Source: Nocardia cyriacigeorgica
GTDB taxonomy: Bacteria > Actinomycetota > Actinomycetes > Mycobacteriales > Mycobacteriaceae
Direction: 5' to 3'
Assembly (NCBI RefSeq): GCF_010868145.1
Contig: NZ_JAAGUY010000001.1
Span: 186,001 to 250,000 of the forward strand
Length of the DNA: 64,000 nt
Made by a program: the position numbers and the translations under genes. Numbering within the stretch: the first letter of the stretch is position 1; each line of letters begins with the position of its first letter. The notes beneath the pieces were generated by a model, which was not told the DNA's origin, did no database searches, and was given only the letters and a program-made list of their open reading frames with translations. Below are positions 48,632-57,305 of this stretch, piece after piece.

Positions 48632-49734
48632 AGCGTGGCCTTCCGATTCAAACGAACGAGCAAGAACAGCAGGAACGGGCCGCCGATAGCCGCGGTCACG
48701 ATCCCAACCGGCAGTTCCACCGAGAACAGCGTGCGCGAGACGATATCGGCGCCGACTACCAGGATCGCACCGATCACCGCCGAACCGATGAGCGGTTCAC
48801 CGGGTGTGCGCAGCACGCGGCGGGCGATCTGCGGGGCACAGAGCCCGACGAACGCGACCGGCCCCACCGCGGCGGTTGCCACGGACGCACCGATGACCGC
48901 GGCACCGATCAGCACTGCCTGCTGGGTCTGGATCCGTACACCCAGCACGCGGGTGGTGTCGGTGCCCAGCCGCAGCGCGGCCAGCGTCCTGGCCGACCCG
49001 ACGGCCACCACCAGCACCACCAGCAGTGCGATCGAGGCCGGAATCAGCTTGGAATCGTCGGCGGAATTGAGCGAACCGGTCAGCCACAGCTGGGCGCGGG
49101 CGGCGTCTTCGAGGCTGGCGCGGGTGAGCATCCAGTTGATCGCTGCCAGCAGCAGCGCGTTCACACCGACTCCGATGAGCACCAGTCGCATCACGGTCAC
49201 GCCGCTTCCACCGAGCGGATTACGTCCCCAGGCCAGCAGGTAGATCACCGCGGCGGTGCCGAGCCCGCCGAGCATCGCGGCGATCGGTGTGCCGAGCGAG
49301 ATGGCCAGACCGGTGGTCGCGCCGCCGGTCCCGACCATCACCGCGACCGCGCCGAGAGCGGCGCCGGACGTGATACCGAGGAAGTCCGGCGCGGCGAGCG
49401 GATTGTGCAGGATCGACTGGGTGATGGCGCCTGCGATCGCGAGGGCCGCACCGACCACCACCGCCGTCATCGCGCGCGGGAGCCGGGATTCGAACACGAT
49501 GAAGCGCTGGGAGCGGCTACCGCCACCGGCGAGCACGTCGAGCACCTTGCCGAAACCGAGATGCGTTTCTCCGATGGCGATGTCGAGGCAGAACAGGCCG
49601 AACAGTGCGACAGCGAGCACCGCGATGATCACGACCATGCGCGGGCGCAGCACCAGCGAGATCGGGCCGACGCGGACCGCCGCACGCAATCGCGGTGCGG
49701 AAGTCTCGGCGGTCTTGGTCAGGGAGACCGTCAT
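48628..49734 (-). CDS. FecCD-type siderophore ABC permease
   Basis: 368-residue BtuC/FecD-like permease with about ten membrane helices. The conserved GAITQSILHNPLAAPDFLGI segment near the N-terminal third and VGPVAFVGLCAPQIARRVL, followed by the vicinity of the coupling helix, are family hallmarks. The N-terminus (MTVSLTKTAETSAPRLRAA) is a short cytoplasmic lead. ATG 49734 overlaps the other permease stop (ATGA). It pairs with that permease to form the membrane channel. Confidence 0.95.
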   Translation of the reverse strand: MTVSLTKTAETSAPRLRAAVRVGPISLVLRPRMVVIIAVLAVALFGLFCLDIAIGETHLGFGKVLDVLAGGGSRSQRFIVFESRLPRAMTAVVVGAALAIAGAITQSILHNPLAAPDFLGITSGAALGAVAVMVGTGGATTGLAISLGTPIAAMLGGLGTAAVIYLLAWGRNPLGGSGVTVMRLVLIGVGVNALLLAAINWMLTRASLEDAARAQLWLTGSLNSADDSKLIPASIALLVVLVVAVGSARTLAALRLGTDTTRVLGVRIQTQQAVLIGAAVIGASVATAAVGPVAFVGLCAPQIARRVLRTPGEPLIGSAVIGAILVVGADIVSRTLFSVELPVGIVTAAIGGPFLLFLLVRLNRKATL

Positions 49735-50777
49735 ACGCTCACCAGCTTCCGTCGCCGAACCAGCGCGATGAAGAACGGCGCGCCGACAGCGGCCAGCATC
49801 ACGCCCACCTGGAGCTCGCCCGGCCGCGCGACGACCCGGCCCGCGGTGTCGGCGATCAGCAGGACGAGTGCGCCGAACAGTCCCGAATAGGGAATCAGCC
49901 AACGATTGTCGGGACCGGTGAACACGCGCGCGATATGCGGAACCACCAGCCCGATGAAGGCGATCGGCCCGACCGCCGCGGTCGCCGCCCCACACAGCAG
50001 CACGACCGCGAGCAGCCCGAGTGCCCGGCTGCGGCCGATGTGGACGCCGAGACCGCGCGCCACATCCTCGCCGAGGCTGAGCAGATTCAGGCTGGGCGCG
50101 GCGATCACGGCAAGCACCGCCCCGGCGGCCAGGAACGGCAGCACCTGCCAGAAGACCTCGGCACCCCGCCCGGCGACCTCGCCGACCACCCAGAACCGGT
50201 AGCTGTCGAGCGCGCTCGTGTCGAGGGTGACGATGGCATTGGTCAGCGCCTGCAGAAATGCCGTGACCGCGGCGCCGGCGAGTACCAGGCTCAATGGGCT
50301 TGCCGAACCCGCGCCGATCGATGACGCGCCGAACACGATCACTCCGGCGATCAGTGTGCCCGCGAACGCGAACCAGATGTACTGCTCCGGCGCCGTGAAG
50401 GCGAACAGATACATGCTCAGCGCCGCGAAGAAGGCCGCGCCCGCGTTCAGGCCGAGTAGTCCGGCGTCGGCCAGCGGGTTGCGGGTGTAGCCCTGGATGA
50501 GAGCACCGGCCATACCGAGCGCGAGCCCGGTGACCAGGGCCAGTGCGGTGCGCGGCAGGCGCAGCCCGCGCACGATCTCCTCCTCGGTGGACAGTGCGGA
50601 ACAACTGAACGGTCCGTCCGAACAGGACAGGGCGTGATCGAGGGCGTCGTAGACGGTGGATGGGGCCAGCGATCGGGTACCGATCGCGACGCTGGCGATC
50701 AGCGTCACCCCCAGCAGCGCGGTCAGCAGCAGGAGACCGGTGATACGACGCCGCCTCATGGTCGCAAGGGCGGTCAC
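49731..50777 (-). CDS. FecCD-type siderophore ABC permease
   Basis: 348-residue permease, first gene of the importer operon. It has GMAGALIQGYTRNPLADAGL and VGPIAFIGLVVPHIARVFTG, the paired motifs of the FecCD family, and about ten membrane helices. The start at GTG 50777 gives MTALATMRRRR; an ATG 18 bp downstream (50759) is an alternative. An IdeR/DmdR-type iron box lies 46 bp upstream in the region shared with the divergent gene at 50885, so the importer should be iron-repressed. Confidence 0.94.
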   Translation of the reverse strand: MTALATMRRRRITGLLLLTALLGVTLIASVAIGTRSLAPSTVYDALDHALSCSDGPFSCSALSTEEEIVRGLRLPRTALALVTGLALGMAGALIQGYTRNPLADAGLLGLNAGAAFFAALSMYLFAFTAPEQYIWFAFAGTLIAGVIVFGASSIGAGSASPLSLVLAGAAVTAFLQALTNAIVTLDTSALDSYRFWVVGEVAGRGAEVFWQVLPFLAAGAVLAVIAAPSLNLLSLGEDVARGLGVHIGRSRALGLLAVVLLCGAATAAVGPIAFIGLVVPHIARVFTGPDNRWLIPYSGLFGALVLLIADTAGRVVARPGELQVGVMLAAVGAPFFIALVRRRKLVSV

Positions 50778-50822
50778 GGCGGCGGAAGACTCCTCACTGT
50801 GTTCGAGGCAATACTTGCCAGG

Positions 50823-50841
50823 TCTGGTAAGGCTAACCTAT
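50823..50841. promoter_or_regulatory. IdeR/DmdR iron box, siderophore importer promoter
   Basis: TCTGGTAAGGCTAACCTAT matches the consensus TTAGGTTAGGCTAACCTAA at 14-15 of 19 positions. It is placed between the importer operon (minus strand) and the gene at 50885 (plus strand), so it can repress both when iron is plentiful. Confidence 0.75.
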
Positions 50842-50884
50842 CTTCCGAGTGTTACCGCGACGGAGTCCACCCCGAGGAGGTTCG

Positions 50885-51598
50885 ATGCCCGAACTTGCGA
50901 CTACTGGCACGTGCCGTACCACCCAGCCTGCCTTCGGGCGCGCCTGTCACCGGCTGCGGGCGTTGCAGCCGGAGCATCCGAGAGTGTATGCCGTCGCCGC
51001 CATGGCGGATCAAGGCAAACGTCGCTGGTGGCGGCTGGCGGACGGACTGCGTGAGGGTCGGATCGAGCTGATGTACAGGCGACATGCCGCGGAGATGATC
51101 AGCGCCGATACCGCGGCCGAAGTCGTTGCCACCGCGCTCATTCACGCCGTGATCGGCCGGGTGGTCGCGCTGCTGGTCGCCGAGGGGCGGGCCTGGGACC
51201 CTGGCCTGGAGAACCTCTGGATTCATACCGACAACGACGGCGGTATCGACTGGGCGGGCCTGGTCGACACCACCATCCGCGCGCTCGACGAGGATATGAG
51301 CGTGGGGGAGCGGGGCGTGGTCGGGCTGCCATGTGAGGAGGCGATGTTCGTCTGGCTGGCCCATCGCTGCGAGCCGTCTTTGACCCTGATCCAGGAGTGC
51401 TTGACCCGGTGTGCGGGTCTGAGTGCGCGACGGTTCTGGGGTCTGGTCGGTGAATCCGTCTCGGGCGCTGCGACATACGTGCCCGATCTGGCGCGCACCG
51501 ACGCGGCGGTCGGTATGCGTCGAGGTCAGGGCCTGCTCATGGCGCTGGAGGAGCGCGGGCTACCGGTGCGCCGCGCAACGGGTGTCCTGGTGAGGTGA
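50885..51598 (+). CDS. Uncharacterised protein, iron-box linked, weakly FhuF-like
   Basis: 237 residues starting at ATG 50885, with GAGGAGG 5 nt upstream. No signal or membrane segment. Stretches such as ALIHAVIGRVVALLVAEGRAW, ENLWIHTDNDGGIDWAGLVD and SARRFWGLVGESVSGAATYV resemble the N-terminal part of FhuF/IucA-like siderophore proteins, where iron release follows uptake. The C-terminal cysteine cluster of FhuF ferric reductases is absent, and the cysteines present do not form that pattern. Its shared iron box with the siderophore importer supports a role in iron acquisition. Homology is uncertain. Confidence 0.6.
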   Translation: MPELATTGTCRTTQPAFGRACHRLRALQPEHPRVYAVAAMADQGKRRWWRLADGLREGRIELMYRRHAAEMISADTAAEVVATALIHAVIGRVVALLVAEGRAWDPGLENLWIHTDNDGGIDWAGLVDTTIRALDEDMSVGERGVVGLPCEEAMFVWLAHRCEPSLTLIQECLTRCAGLSARRFWGLVGESVSGAATYVPDLARTDAAVGMRRGQGLLMALEERGLPVRRATGVLVR

Positions 51599-51603
51599 GT
51601 CCG

Positions 51604-52014
51604 CTATCGGGCAGAGGCCGTTCGGTCGAGGGTCGCAGGGCCGACGGCGGCCTGCATCGCGACCCCGTCCACATAGGAATGCTTCTCCTTGACCGCGCCG
51701 TCCTCGACCAGCACGAAGTCCGCGAGATCGACGGCCACCGGATTGCCGGTCGCGGATGTCCCGGTCAGGTGCCACTGCACCACCCAGAAGTCTTCGCCCA
51801 CGCGCAACGAGACCAGACGGAAGGTCAGGTCGGGTACCAGAGCGAACGTACCCGCCGCGGCCTGGCGGATGGCGGCCCGGCCCCGTGCCGGTTCCTGCCC
51901 CGAATGCAGGTGGAAGATCGAGTCCTCGGCGTGAAACTCGACAATGCGGTCCGGGTCGCGGTCGGCCCAGCAGGCGTGATAGCGGTCGAACAGATCGCGG
52001 GTTGCAGCGCTCAT
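51604..52014 (-). CDS. SnoaL-like NTF2-fold protein
   Basis: 136-residue NTF2-like protein: MSAATRDLFDRYHACWADRD, FHAEDSIFHLHSGQEPARGR and the C-terminal sheet YVDGVAMQAAVG. ATG 52014 has AGGAG 9 nt upstream. SnoaL-type proteins act as cyclases, dehydratases or ligand binders. It is divergent from a PucR/CdaR-type regulator with a perfect palindrome in between, suggesting it is that regulator's target. Confidence 0.82.
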   Translation of the reverse strand: MSAATRDLFDRYHACWADRDPDRIVEFHAEDSIFHLHSGQEPARGRAAIRQAAAGTFALVPDLTFRLVSLRVGEDFWVVQWHLTGTSATGNPVAVDLADFVLVEDGAVKEKHSYVDGVAMQAAVGPATLDRTASAR

Positions 52015-52168
52015 ATGGATGAACTCCTGTCCTGGTGTCGGGCCGGCGACATCGGCGATCGGCCCGGAAATCGGTTGTCGGTCGCTGGAATTCGACACTG
52101 ATCGTGGACATCGAGTGTCTCCGGCGCCTGGCCTCCGTGGCGACGGGCGGCTGCCTCTGCTTCGCCCA

Positions 52169-52194
52169 TTCCGTTGTGCGCCCGCACAACGGAA
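52169..52194. promoter_or_regulatory. Perfect 12-bp palindrome between the SnoaL and PucR genes
   Basis: TTCCGTTGTGCG (52169-52180), then CC, then its exact complement CGCACAACGGAA (52183-52194). It lies 15 bp before the regulator start and about 155 bp from the SnoaL-like start. A strong candidate operator. Confidence 0.75.
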
Positions 52195-52209
52195 ATTAGA
52201 CTGGCTCGA

Positions 52210-53334
52210 GTGACCCGGGACCTACCCGCCGAGCCGACCCCGTTGCTGTGGGGGCTGCGTGCGGACTTGGCGGAAATCTCCGAAAGGGTCACCGCCAGAA
52301 TCAACTACGACGACCAGGACTACAGCGCTGCCGCGTTGGATCACGACGAACTGACAACCGTCGTGTCCGACAATCTCGCTTCCATGCTCGACGCCATCGC
52401 CGGCGCACCATACTCACTCGAGCCCGCCCGCCGCACCGGTCGTCTCAAGGCCGAGCGTGGGGTCTCGCTTGACAGTCTGCTGCACGCCTTCCGCCTCGCC
52501 GGATTGGCGTTCTGGGAGATCATCGTCGAACGGGCCGACCAGGCCGACGGCCCCGCGCTGTCGCGGCTGTCCACCGTGGTGTGGGCGACGGTGGACGAGT
52601 ACTCGGTCGCGGCGGCCGACGCCTACCGGCACATCGTGGCCGCAGGCGATGAACGGCCAACGCCACGGATGTTGCGAGCGTTGCTCGATCCCGACCTCCC
52701 TCCGGCGCAGCGAGCGCGCCTGTGCGAACGGCTTGGTCTGCCGGCTCGGGGCACGTTCATCATCCTGGTCGGCGATATGCGCCTCGATGTGTCCGGTGTG
52801 ACGACCATCCGGACCGTCGTCGCCGACGATCCGGTGACCCTGGTCGCCGCGCGGTTTCCCGGCGAACTCGAGGACGCTCTGCGCGCGGTGCGGTCTCGGG
52901 CGGGTGCCAGCAAGCCGTTCGGCGATATCGCTGCCGCGCCCGTCGCGCTCGACCAAGCGCGCCTGGCATTCCGGTGCTTGGGCCCGGACGATGCCGACAT
53001 CCACCGGTACGCGTCATCGCCGGCGCGTGCCTTGATCGCGGCTCACCCCGAACTCGCCACCGATGTTCTCTCCGAGACGATTACCGCATTCGACGGCCTC
53101 CGTCCTGACGATGCCGACGATCTGGTCCGTACCGTGTCGGCCTGGTTCGAACTCGCGGGCTCGACTGCGGCGGTCGGGGAGCGTCTGCACCTGCACCGCA
53201 ATACGGTCTTGCACCGTCTCAAGCGCGTCGAACGGCTTACCGGTGTCGTGCTGGCGGTACCGGCCGACGCCACACTGCTGTATTTGGCCTTGCAGGCCCG
53301 GCTGCTCCGGGCGTCCGGCGGCCCGCCATCATGA
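52210..53334 (+). CDS. PucR/CdaR-family transcriptional regulator
   Basis: 374-residue regulator. The N-terminal part is a helical sensor region (TPLLWGLRADLAEISERVTARI, LDSLLHAFRLAGLAFWEIIVERAD). The C-terminus has the PucR helix-turn-helix ending AWFELAGSTAAVGERLHLHRNTVLHRLKRVERLTG. GTG 52210 is the likely start, giving MTRDLPAEPTPLLW. Proteins of this build often activate neighbouring catabolic genes. It sits next to a perfect palindrome and is divergent from the SnoaL-like gene. Confidence 0.9.
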   Translation: MTRDLPAEPTPLLWGLRADLAEISERVTARINYDDQDYSAAALDHDELTTVVSDNLASMLDAIAGAPYSLEPARRTGRLKAERGVSLDSLLHAFRLAGLAFWEIIVERADQADGPALSRLSTVVWATVDEYSVAAADAYRHIVAAGDERPTPRMLRALLDPDLPPAQRARLCERLGLPARGTFIILVGDMRLDVSGVTTIRTVVADDPVTLVAARFPGELEDALRAVRSRAGASKPFGDIAAAPVALDQARLAFRCLGPDDADIHRYASSPARALIAAHPELATDVLSETITAFDGLRPDDADDLVRTVSAWFELAGSTAAVGERLHLHRNTVLHRLKRVERLTGVVLAVPADATLLYLALQARLLRASGGPPS

Positions 53335-53384
53335 TTCCCGGAGCACCACAACGTGAGCCGTTTCGAGGGGCGACGCGCAACGGG

Positions 53385-53414
53385 TTGCCTAGTTAGGTAA
53401 GCCTGACCTATACT
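53385..53414 (+). promoter_or_regulatory. Iron-box promoter (-35, IdeR box, -10)
   Basis: TTGCCT (53385-53390) and TATACT (53409-53414) form a near-consensus sigma-A promoter with an 18-bp spacer. The 19-bp iron box TTAGGTAAGCCTGACCTAT (53393-53411) lies over the spacer and -10, matching the consensus at about 15 of 19 positions. Binding of iron-loaded IdeR/DmdR would block transcription. Confidence 0.75.
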
Positions 53415-53419
53415 CGGTT

Positions 53420-53515
53420 CCGGCGTACGGATCGAGCGAGTGTCCCGAGGGCTGCGGTGACCCCCGATCCATTGCCGCGACGGGCTCCACTTCGGTGGGG
53501 CCCGTCGCTATGTCT
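53420..53515 (+). ncRNA. Candidate iron-responsive small RNA, MrsI-like
   Basis: A transcript from the iron-box promoter would start near 53420 and soon meet a strong hairpin: CGACGGGCTCCAC (53478-53490), loop TTCG, then GTGGGGCCCGTCG (53495-53507), 13 pairs including one G-U. This could end a transcript of about 90-100 nt. In M. tuberculosis the IdeR-controlled sRNA MrsI (ncRv11846) lies between the BlaI-like gene Rv1846c and the thioesterase Rv1847. Here the same gene order applies (BlaI at 47291, thioesterase at 53578), with the siderophore operon and regulators inserted between. No conserved MrsI seed was checked. The alternative is a 5' leader for the thioesterase gene. Confidence 0.5.
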
Positions 53516-53577
53516 TCCGGCTCCGCTTCCGGGAGGTGGCGCGGCCGGCTCGTTCCGGTGGGTGTAATGGTTGATCC

Positions 53578-54024
53578 ATGACGCAACAGCAGACCCACGC
53601 GCCCGCCTCGCTGGCCGACATCACCCCCGAACTCATGACCAAGTACAGCGAAGGCACGTTCACCGATGTGATCGGGTTGCGCTATACCGCCGTCGGCCCG
53701 GATCTGGTCCGCGGCGAATGGGAGGTCACCCCGAAGCTGCACCAGCCCGCGGGCATCCAGAACGGCGGGGTGCTGTGCACTGTCATCGAATCGCTGGCCA
53801 GTGTCGGCGGCGGCGTCTGGTATGGCGACCAGGGCAATGTGGTCGGCGTGAACAACAACACCGACTTCCTGCGCGCGGTCCGCGAGGGCACGCTCGTCGG
53901 CGAGGCCACACCGCTGCATCAGGGCCGGCTCCAGCAACTGTGGCAGGTCGTGATCACCGACGAGACCGGCAGGCAGGTGGCGCGCGGTCAGGTGCGGTTG
54001 CAGAACCTGCCCAAACAGCCCTGA
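53578..54024 (+). CDS. PaaI-type hotdog thioesterase (Rv1847-like)
   Basis: 148-residue hotdog-fold acyl-CoA thioesterase. The motif HQPAGIQNGGVLCTVIESLASVG carries the Asn/Gly/Glu arrangement of PaaI active sites. Strands VVGVNNNTDFLRAVREGTLVGEATPLHQG and TGRQVARGQVRLQNLP follow. ATG 53578 gives MTQQQTHAPASLADI. Length and position relative to blaI match M. tuberculosis Rv1847. It is preceded by an iron-box promoter and a hairpin region, so it may be part of that transcript or have its own promoter. Substrate unknown. Confidence 0.88.
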   Translation: MTQQQTHAPASLADITPELMTKYSEGTFTDVIGLRYTAVGPDLVRGEWEVTPKLHQPAGIQNGGVLCTVIESLASVGGGVWYGDQGNVVGVNNNTDFLRAVREGTLVGEATPLHQGRLQQLWQVVITDETGRQVARGQVRLQNLPKQP

Positions 54025-54281
54025 TCGCCTGCGCGGCTGCGGCGATGCCGCGATGCCGTGGTCGAGCGACCGATCGTTCGCCTGGCTAATTTGTAGCGAT
54101 CGTGAACCGCGGTCGGGGAGCGGATGGAAACTCTTCTCGCTCAGCGGCTTTGCAGCGCGGGTTGTTACGATCGCGCGGGCGTCGGCCGAGGCGCCCGGTG
54201 GCCGATGTCACCCGAAGTGAACGTGAGAAGGGTGGCGCCCCACCGGGTGGGCGCGGCCGCGCGGGAGTGAGGGAAAACGCT

Positions 54282-56486
54282 GTGTTGGGACTGACCAGGC
54301 GGCGCAGCCGGCAGATTCTGGCCGTGTTCGCGGTGCTCGCACTGGCCATGGGGATGCTGAGCTCGACCCTGTTCGACAAGGTGCAGGGCGGCGGATACAT
54401 AGCGCCCGACAGCGAATCCAGTCGGGCCACCGAGGCATTGGCGGACACGTTCGGCCAGGCGCCGCCGAACCTGGTCCTGCTCGTCGAAGCCGACCGGCCC
54501 ATCGACGATGACGAGGTCGCCACCGCCGCGACCGAGCTTGTCGACCGGCTGAAGACCGAACCAGGCGTCACCGGCGTTGGCTCCTACTGGACCGACAAGA
54601 CACCGGCCATGCGCAGCGCCGATGGACGCAAAGGCCTTGTCGTGGCCAGCATCCTGGGCGACGAAGCCGAAGTCGACCGCCGCGTCGGCGATATCGCCGA
54701 ACGTTTCGAAGGCACCCGCGGCCCGGTCGAGGTGCGCATCGGCGGCTACGCCATGCTGCTGCGCGAAACCGTGCAGCAGAGTGAAAAAGATGTGGTGATG
54801 GGCGAATCCATTGCCTTCCCGATCACTCTGATCGCGCTGCTGTTCGTCTTCGGCGGACTGGTCGCGGCCAGCCTGCCGCTGGTCGTCGCCGTGGTCACCG
54901 TGATGATCACCATGGGAACCCTGTGGTTGCTCGCTCTCGCCACCGACCTCGCCGCGACCGCGACCAATGTCGCCACCCTGCTCGGGCTCGGCCTCGCCAT
55001 CGACTACAGCCTGCTGATGATCAACCGATTCCGCGATGAACTGGTCGCGGGCACCGACCCCGGCCCTGCGGTAGCGGCCACCATGCGCTCGGCCGGGCGC
55101 ACCGTCGCCTTCTCCGCGGCGACCGTCGCTGTCGCGCTCGCGGGGCTGCTGTTCTTCCCACTACTCGCGGTCCGCTCGATGGGATACGCCGGCCTCGCTG
55201 TTGCCCTGATCGCCGCCACGGTCTCCCTGACCGTGCTGCCCGCGATCCTGTACCTGGTCGGCACCCGCATCGACAAAGGTCAGCTCGGCTGGTTCTTCCG
55301 TGCGCCGCGGCCCGCCCCCGGCGAAGGCTTCTGGCATCGGCTGGCCACGGCCGTCATGCGCAGGCCTGTGCCGATCGGCCTCGCGGTGGCCGCGCTGCTG
55401 CTGGTGCTCGGTGCGCCGTTCCTCGGCATCAAACTCGGCTTCCCCGACGAACGTTCGCTGCCCGAGTCGATGAACAACCGCCAGGTCACCGAAGCGATCC
55501 AGCGTGATTTCACCATCACCGAGCAGAGTGGTCTGTTCATCGTGCTGCCCGAGGACAAGTCCGGCCTCGACAGCTACGCGCGGGCGATCTCCGATATCGA
55601 CAACGTGCAGCGCGTCGACACCGCGACCGGCAGCTACGCCCACGGCGGGCTGCTGACCCCGGCCACCGACATCCACGAACAGTTCGCTGCCGAGCCCGCC
55701 GCCTACCTGTCGGTGGTGCCGGATACGACGGATCCGGGGGCACTGGATCAGATCGTGCAGGACGTCCGCGCGGCCGAGGCGCCCTCAGCGGTACTGGTCG
55801 GCGGTGTGGCCGCTGCCAATGCCGACGCCATCGACGAGGTGATCTCGACCCTGCCGATCGCGCTCGGGTTCGTCATCCTGGTGATGCTGGTGGTGCTGTT
55901 CCTGCTGACCGGCAGCGTGGTGCTGCCGCTGCTCGCGGTCGTGCTCAGCTTCCTCAGTCTCACCGCGACCTTCGGTGCGCTGGTCTGGATCTTCCAGGAC
56001 GGGCATCTGTCCGGCCTGCTCGATTTCACCGTCACCGGTGATCTGCCCGCCACGGTGCCGGTCATGCTGTTCGGTGTCGCGTTCGGCCTCGCCATGGACT
56101 ACCAGGTGTTCCTGTTGGCACGGATCCGCGAGGAGTACGACCAGACCGGCAAGAACGAGGTCGCCATCGCAGTGGGCCTCGAACGCATCGGCCGCATCGT
56201 CACCGCCGCCGCGGTGCTGATCTCACTGGTGTTCCTCGGGTTCCTCGCCTCCGACATCACCTTCATGAAGGCCTTCGGTATCGGCCTGCCACTGGCGGTC
56301 CTGGTGGACGCGACGCTAGTGCGCGGGTTCCTGCTGCCCGCGGCGATGAAGGTGCTCGGCGACTGGAACTGGTGGGCGCCCGGTCCGTTGCGGCGCCTAC
56401 ACGATCGATACGGCTTGGACGAGGGGCCGGCGTTACCGTCGGCACCCGTCGACAGGGACGACTGGCGTCAGCCGGTCGGGGTCTGA
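54282..56486 (+). CDS. MMPL-family RND transporter
   Basis: 734-residue inner-membrane transporter. Twelve membrane helices fall in two groups of six separated by large periplasmic loops (roughly residues 35-165 and 385-510). The first helix is ILAVFAVLALAMGMLSS; transmembrane blocks include LLGLGLAIDYSLLMINRFRDEL and FGVAFGLAMDYQVFLLARIREEY, each with the proton-relay Asp-Tyr pair of the MMPL family. Such proteins export lipids, including mycolic-acid derivatives, or drugs in mycolic-acid bacteria. GTG 54282 (MLGLTRRRSRQ) with GAGGG 8 nt upstream is preferred over earlier in-frame starts that add a low-complexity Arg-rich lead. It is followed by a bidirectional terminator. Confidence 0.93.
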   Translation: MLGLTRRRSRQILAVFAVLALAMGMLSSTLFDKVQGGGYIAPDSESSRATEALADTFGQAPPNLVLLVEADRPIDDDEVATAATELVDRLKTEPGVTGVGSYWTDKTPAMRSADGRKGLVVASILGDEAEVDRRVGDIAERFEGTRGPVEVRIGGYAMLLRETVQQSEKDVVMGESIAFPITLIALLFVFGGLVAASLPLVVAVVTVMITMGTLWLLALATDLAATATNVATLLGLGLAIDYSLLMINRFRDELVAGTDPGPAVAATMRSAGRTVAFSAATVAVALAGLLFFPLLAVRSMGYAGLAVALIAATVSLTVLPAILYLVGTRIDKGQLGWFFRAPRPAPGEGFWHRLATAVMRRPVPIGLAVAALLLVLGAPFLGIKLGFPDERSLPESMNNRQVTEAIQRDFTITEQSGLFIVLPEDKSGLDSYARAISDIDNVQRVDTATGSYAHGGLLTPATDIHEQFAAEPAAYLSVVPDTTDPGALDQIVQDVRAAEAPSAVLVGGVAAANADAIDEVISTLPIALGFVILVMLVVLFLLTGSVVLPLLAVVLSFLSLTATFGALVWIFQDGHLSGLLDFTVTGDLPATVPVMLFGVAFGLAMDYQVFLLARIREEYDQTGKNEVAIAVGLERIGRIVTAAAVLISLVFLGFLASDITFMKAFGIGLPLAVLVDATLVRGFLLPAAMKVLGDWNWWAPGPLRRLHDRYGLDEGPALPSAPVDRDDWRQPVGV

Positions 56487-56492
56487 ACACGA

Positions 56493-56524
56493 CGGTGGTG
56501 TCCGCGCGGACGCGGACACCACCG
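56493..56524. terminator. Bidirectional terminator between MMPL and SDR genes
   Basis: CGGTGGTGTCCGCG (56493-56506) and CGCGGACACCACCG (56511-56524) form a perfect 14-bp stem around CGGA. It sits between two convergent genes, serving both. Confidence 0.85.
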
Positions 56525-56540
56525 AATCGCTGGATCGATC

Positions 56541-57305
56541 TCAGATTCCGCCAGTGGACAGCAGACCGCCGTCGACCCGCACGGTCTCGCCGGTGATCCA
56601 CCCGGACTCCTCCGACACCAGGAACGCGATCAGCCGCGCGACATCCTCGGGCGCGCCAAGTCGCTTCAGCGGATACACCTTCGCGGCGGCCTCTTCGTCG
56701 GCCGAGTAGAGGGCATCGGCGAAGGAGGTCTTCACGACGCCGGGAGCCACCGCATTCACCCGGATCTTCGGGCCCAGCTGCCAGGCCAGTTCCTCGGTGA
56801 GGCGGATCAGCGCGGCCTTGGACGCGCCGTAGGCGGCGATCACGCCGGTGGACCGGATACCGGCCACGCTGGCCACATTGACCACAGAACCGCCGTGCTC
56901 ACCCATCCACGCCCGGTGGGCCTGCTGGATGTAGCCGAGCGCAGCGACCACGTTCACATCGAAGATCTTGCGCACGGCATCGAGGTCGGCCTCCATGAGC
57001 GAGCCGTACACAGGATTGATGCCGGTGTTGTTGATCAGGATGTCGAGCGACCCGAATTCGGTCACCGCGCGGTCGACAGCGGCCGCACGGGCATCGGCGT
57101 CACCGGAGTTGCCCGCCAGTGCCACGACCTCACCCTGATGGCCGAGTTCGCGCAGTTGCGCGGCCGCCTGCTCCAGCGGCTCGGCCTTACGCGCGGTGAT
57201 CAGCACATTCGCGCCGCGGCGCAGCAGCTCGGCGGCCACCGCGTGACCGATTCCGCGGCTGGCTCCGGTCACCAGCGCGCTCTTGCCCAACAGATCCGTA
57301 GTCAT
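56541..57305 (-). CDS. Short-chain dehydrogenase/reductase (SDR)
   Basis: 254-residue classical SDR: VTGASRGIGHAVAAE cofactor motif, ITARKAEPLEQ (NADPH-leaning Arg/Lys), NNTGINPVYG, catalytic Ser in VVNVASVAGIRS and YGASKAAL with Tyr/Lys, PGVVKTSFADALY, and WITGETVRVDGGLLSTGG at the end. It resembles mycobacterial fabG-like dehydrogenases of unknown substrate. ATG 57305. It is monocistronic, ending against the MMPL gene. Confidence 0.92.
   Translation of the reverse strand: MTTDLLGKSALVTGASRGIGHAVAAELLRRGANVLITARKAEPLEQAAAQLRELGHQGEVVALAGNSGDADARAAAVDRAVTEFGSLDILINNTGINPVYGSLMEADLDAVRKIFDVNVVAALGYIQQAHRAWMGEHGGSVVNVASVAGIRSTGVIAAYGASKAALIRLTEELAWQLGPKIRVNAVAPGVVKTSFADALYSADEEAAAKVYPLKRLGAPEDVARLIAFLVSEESGWITGETVRVDGGLLSTGGI

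Noticed and set aside
53440..53460. Short leader peptide (VSRGLR then stop) in the iron-box transcript
   Set aside because: Only seven codons, no ribosome site and no reason for conservation.
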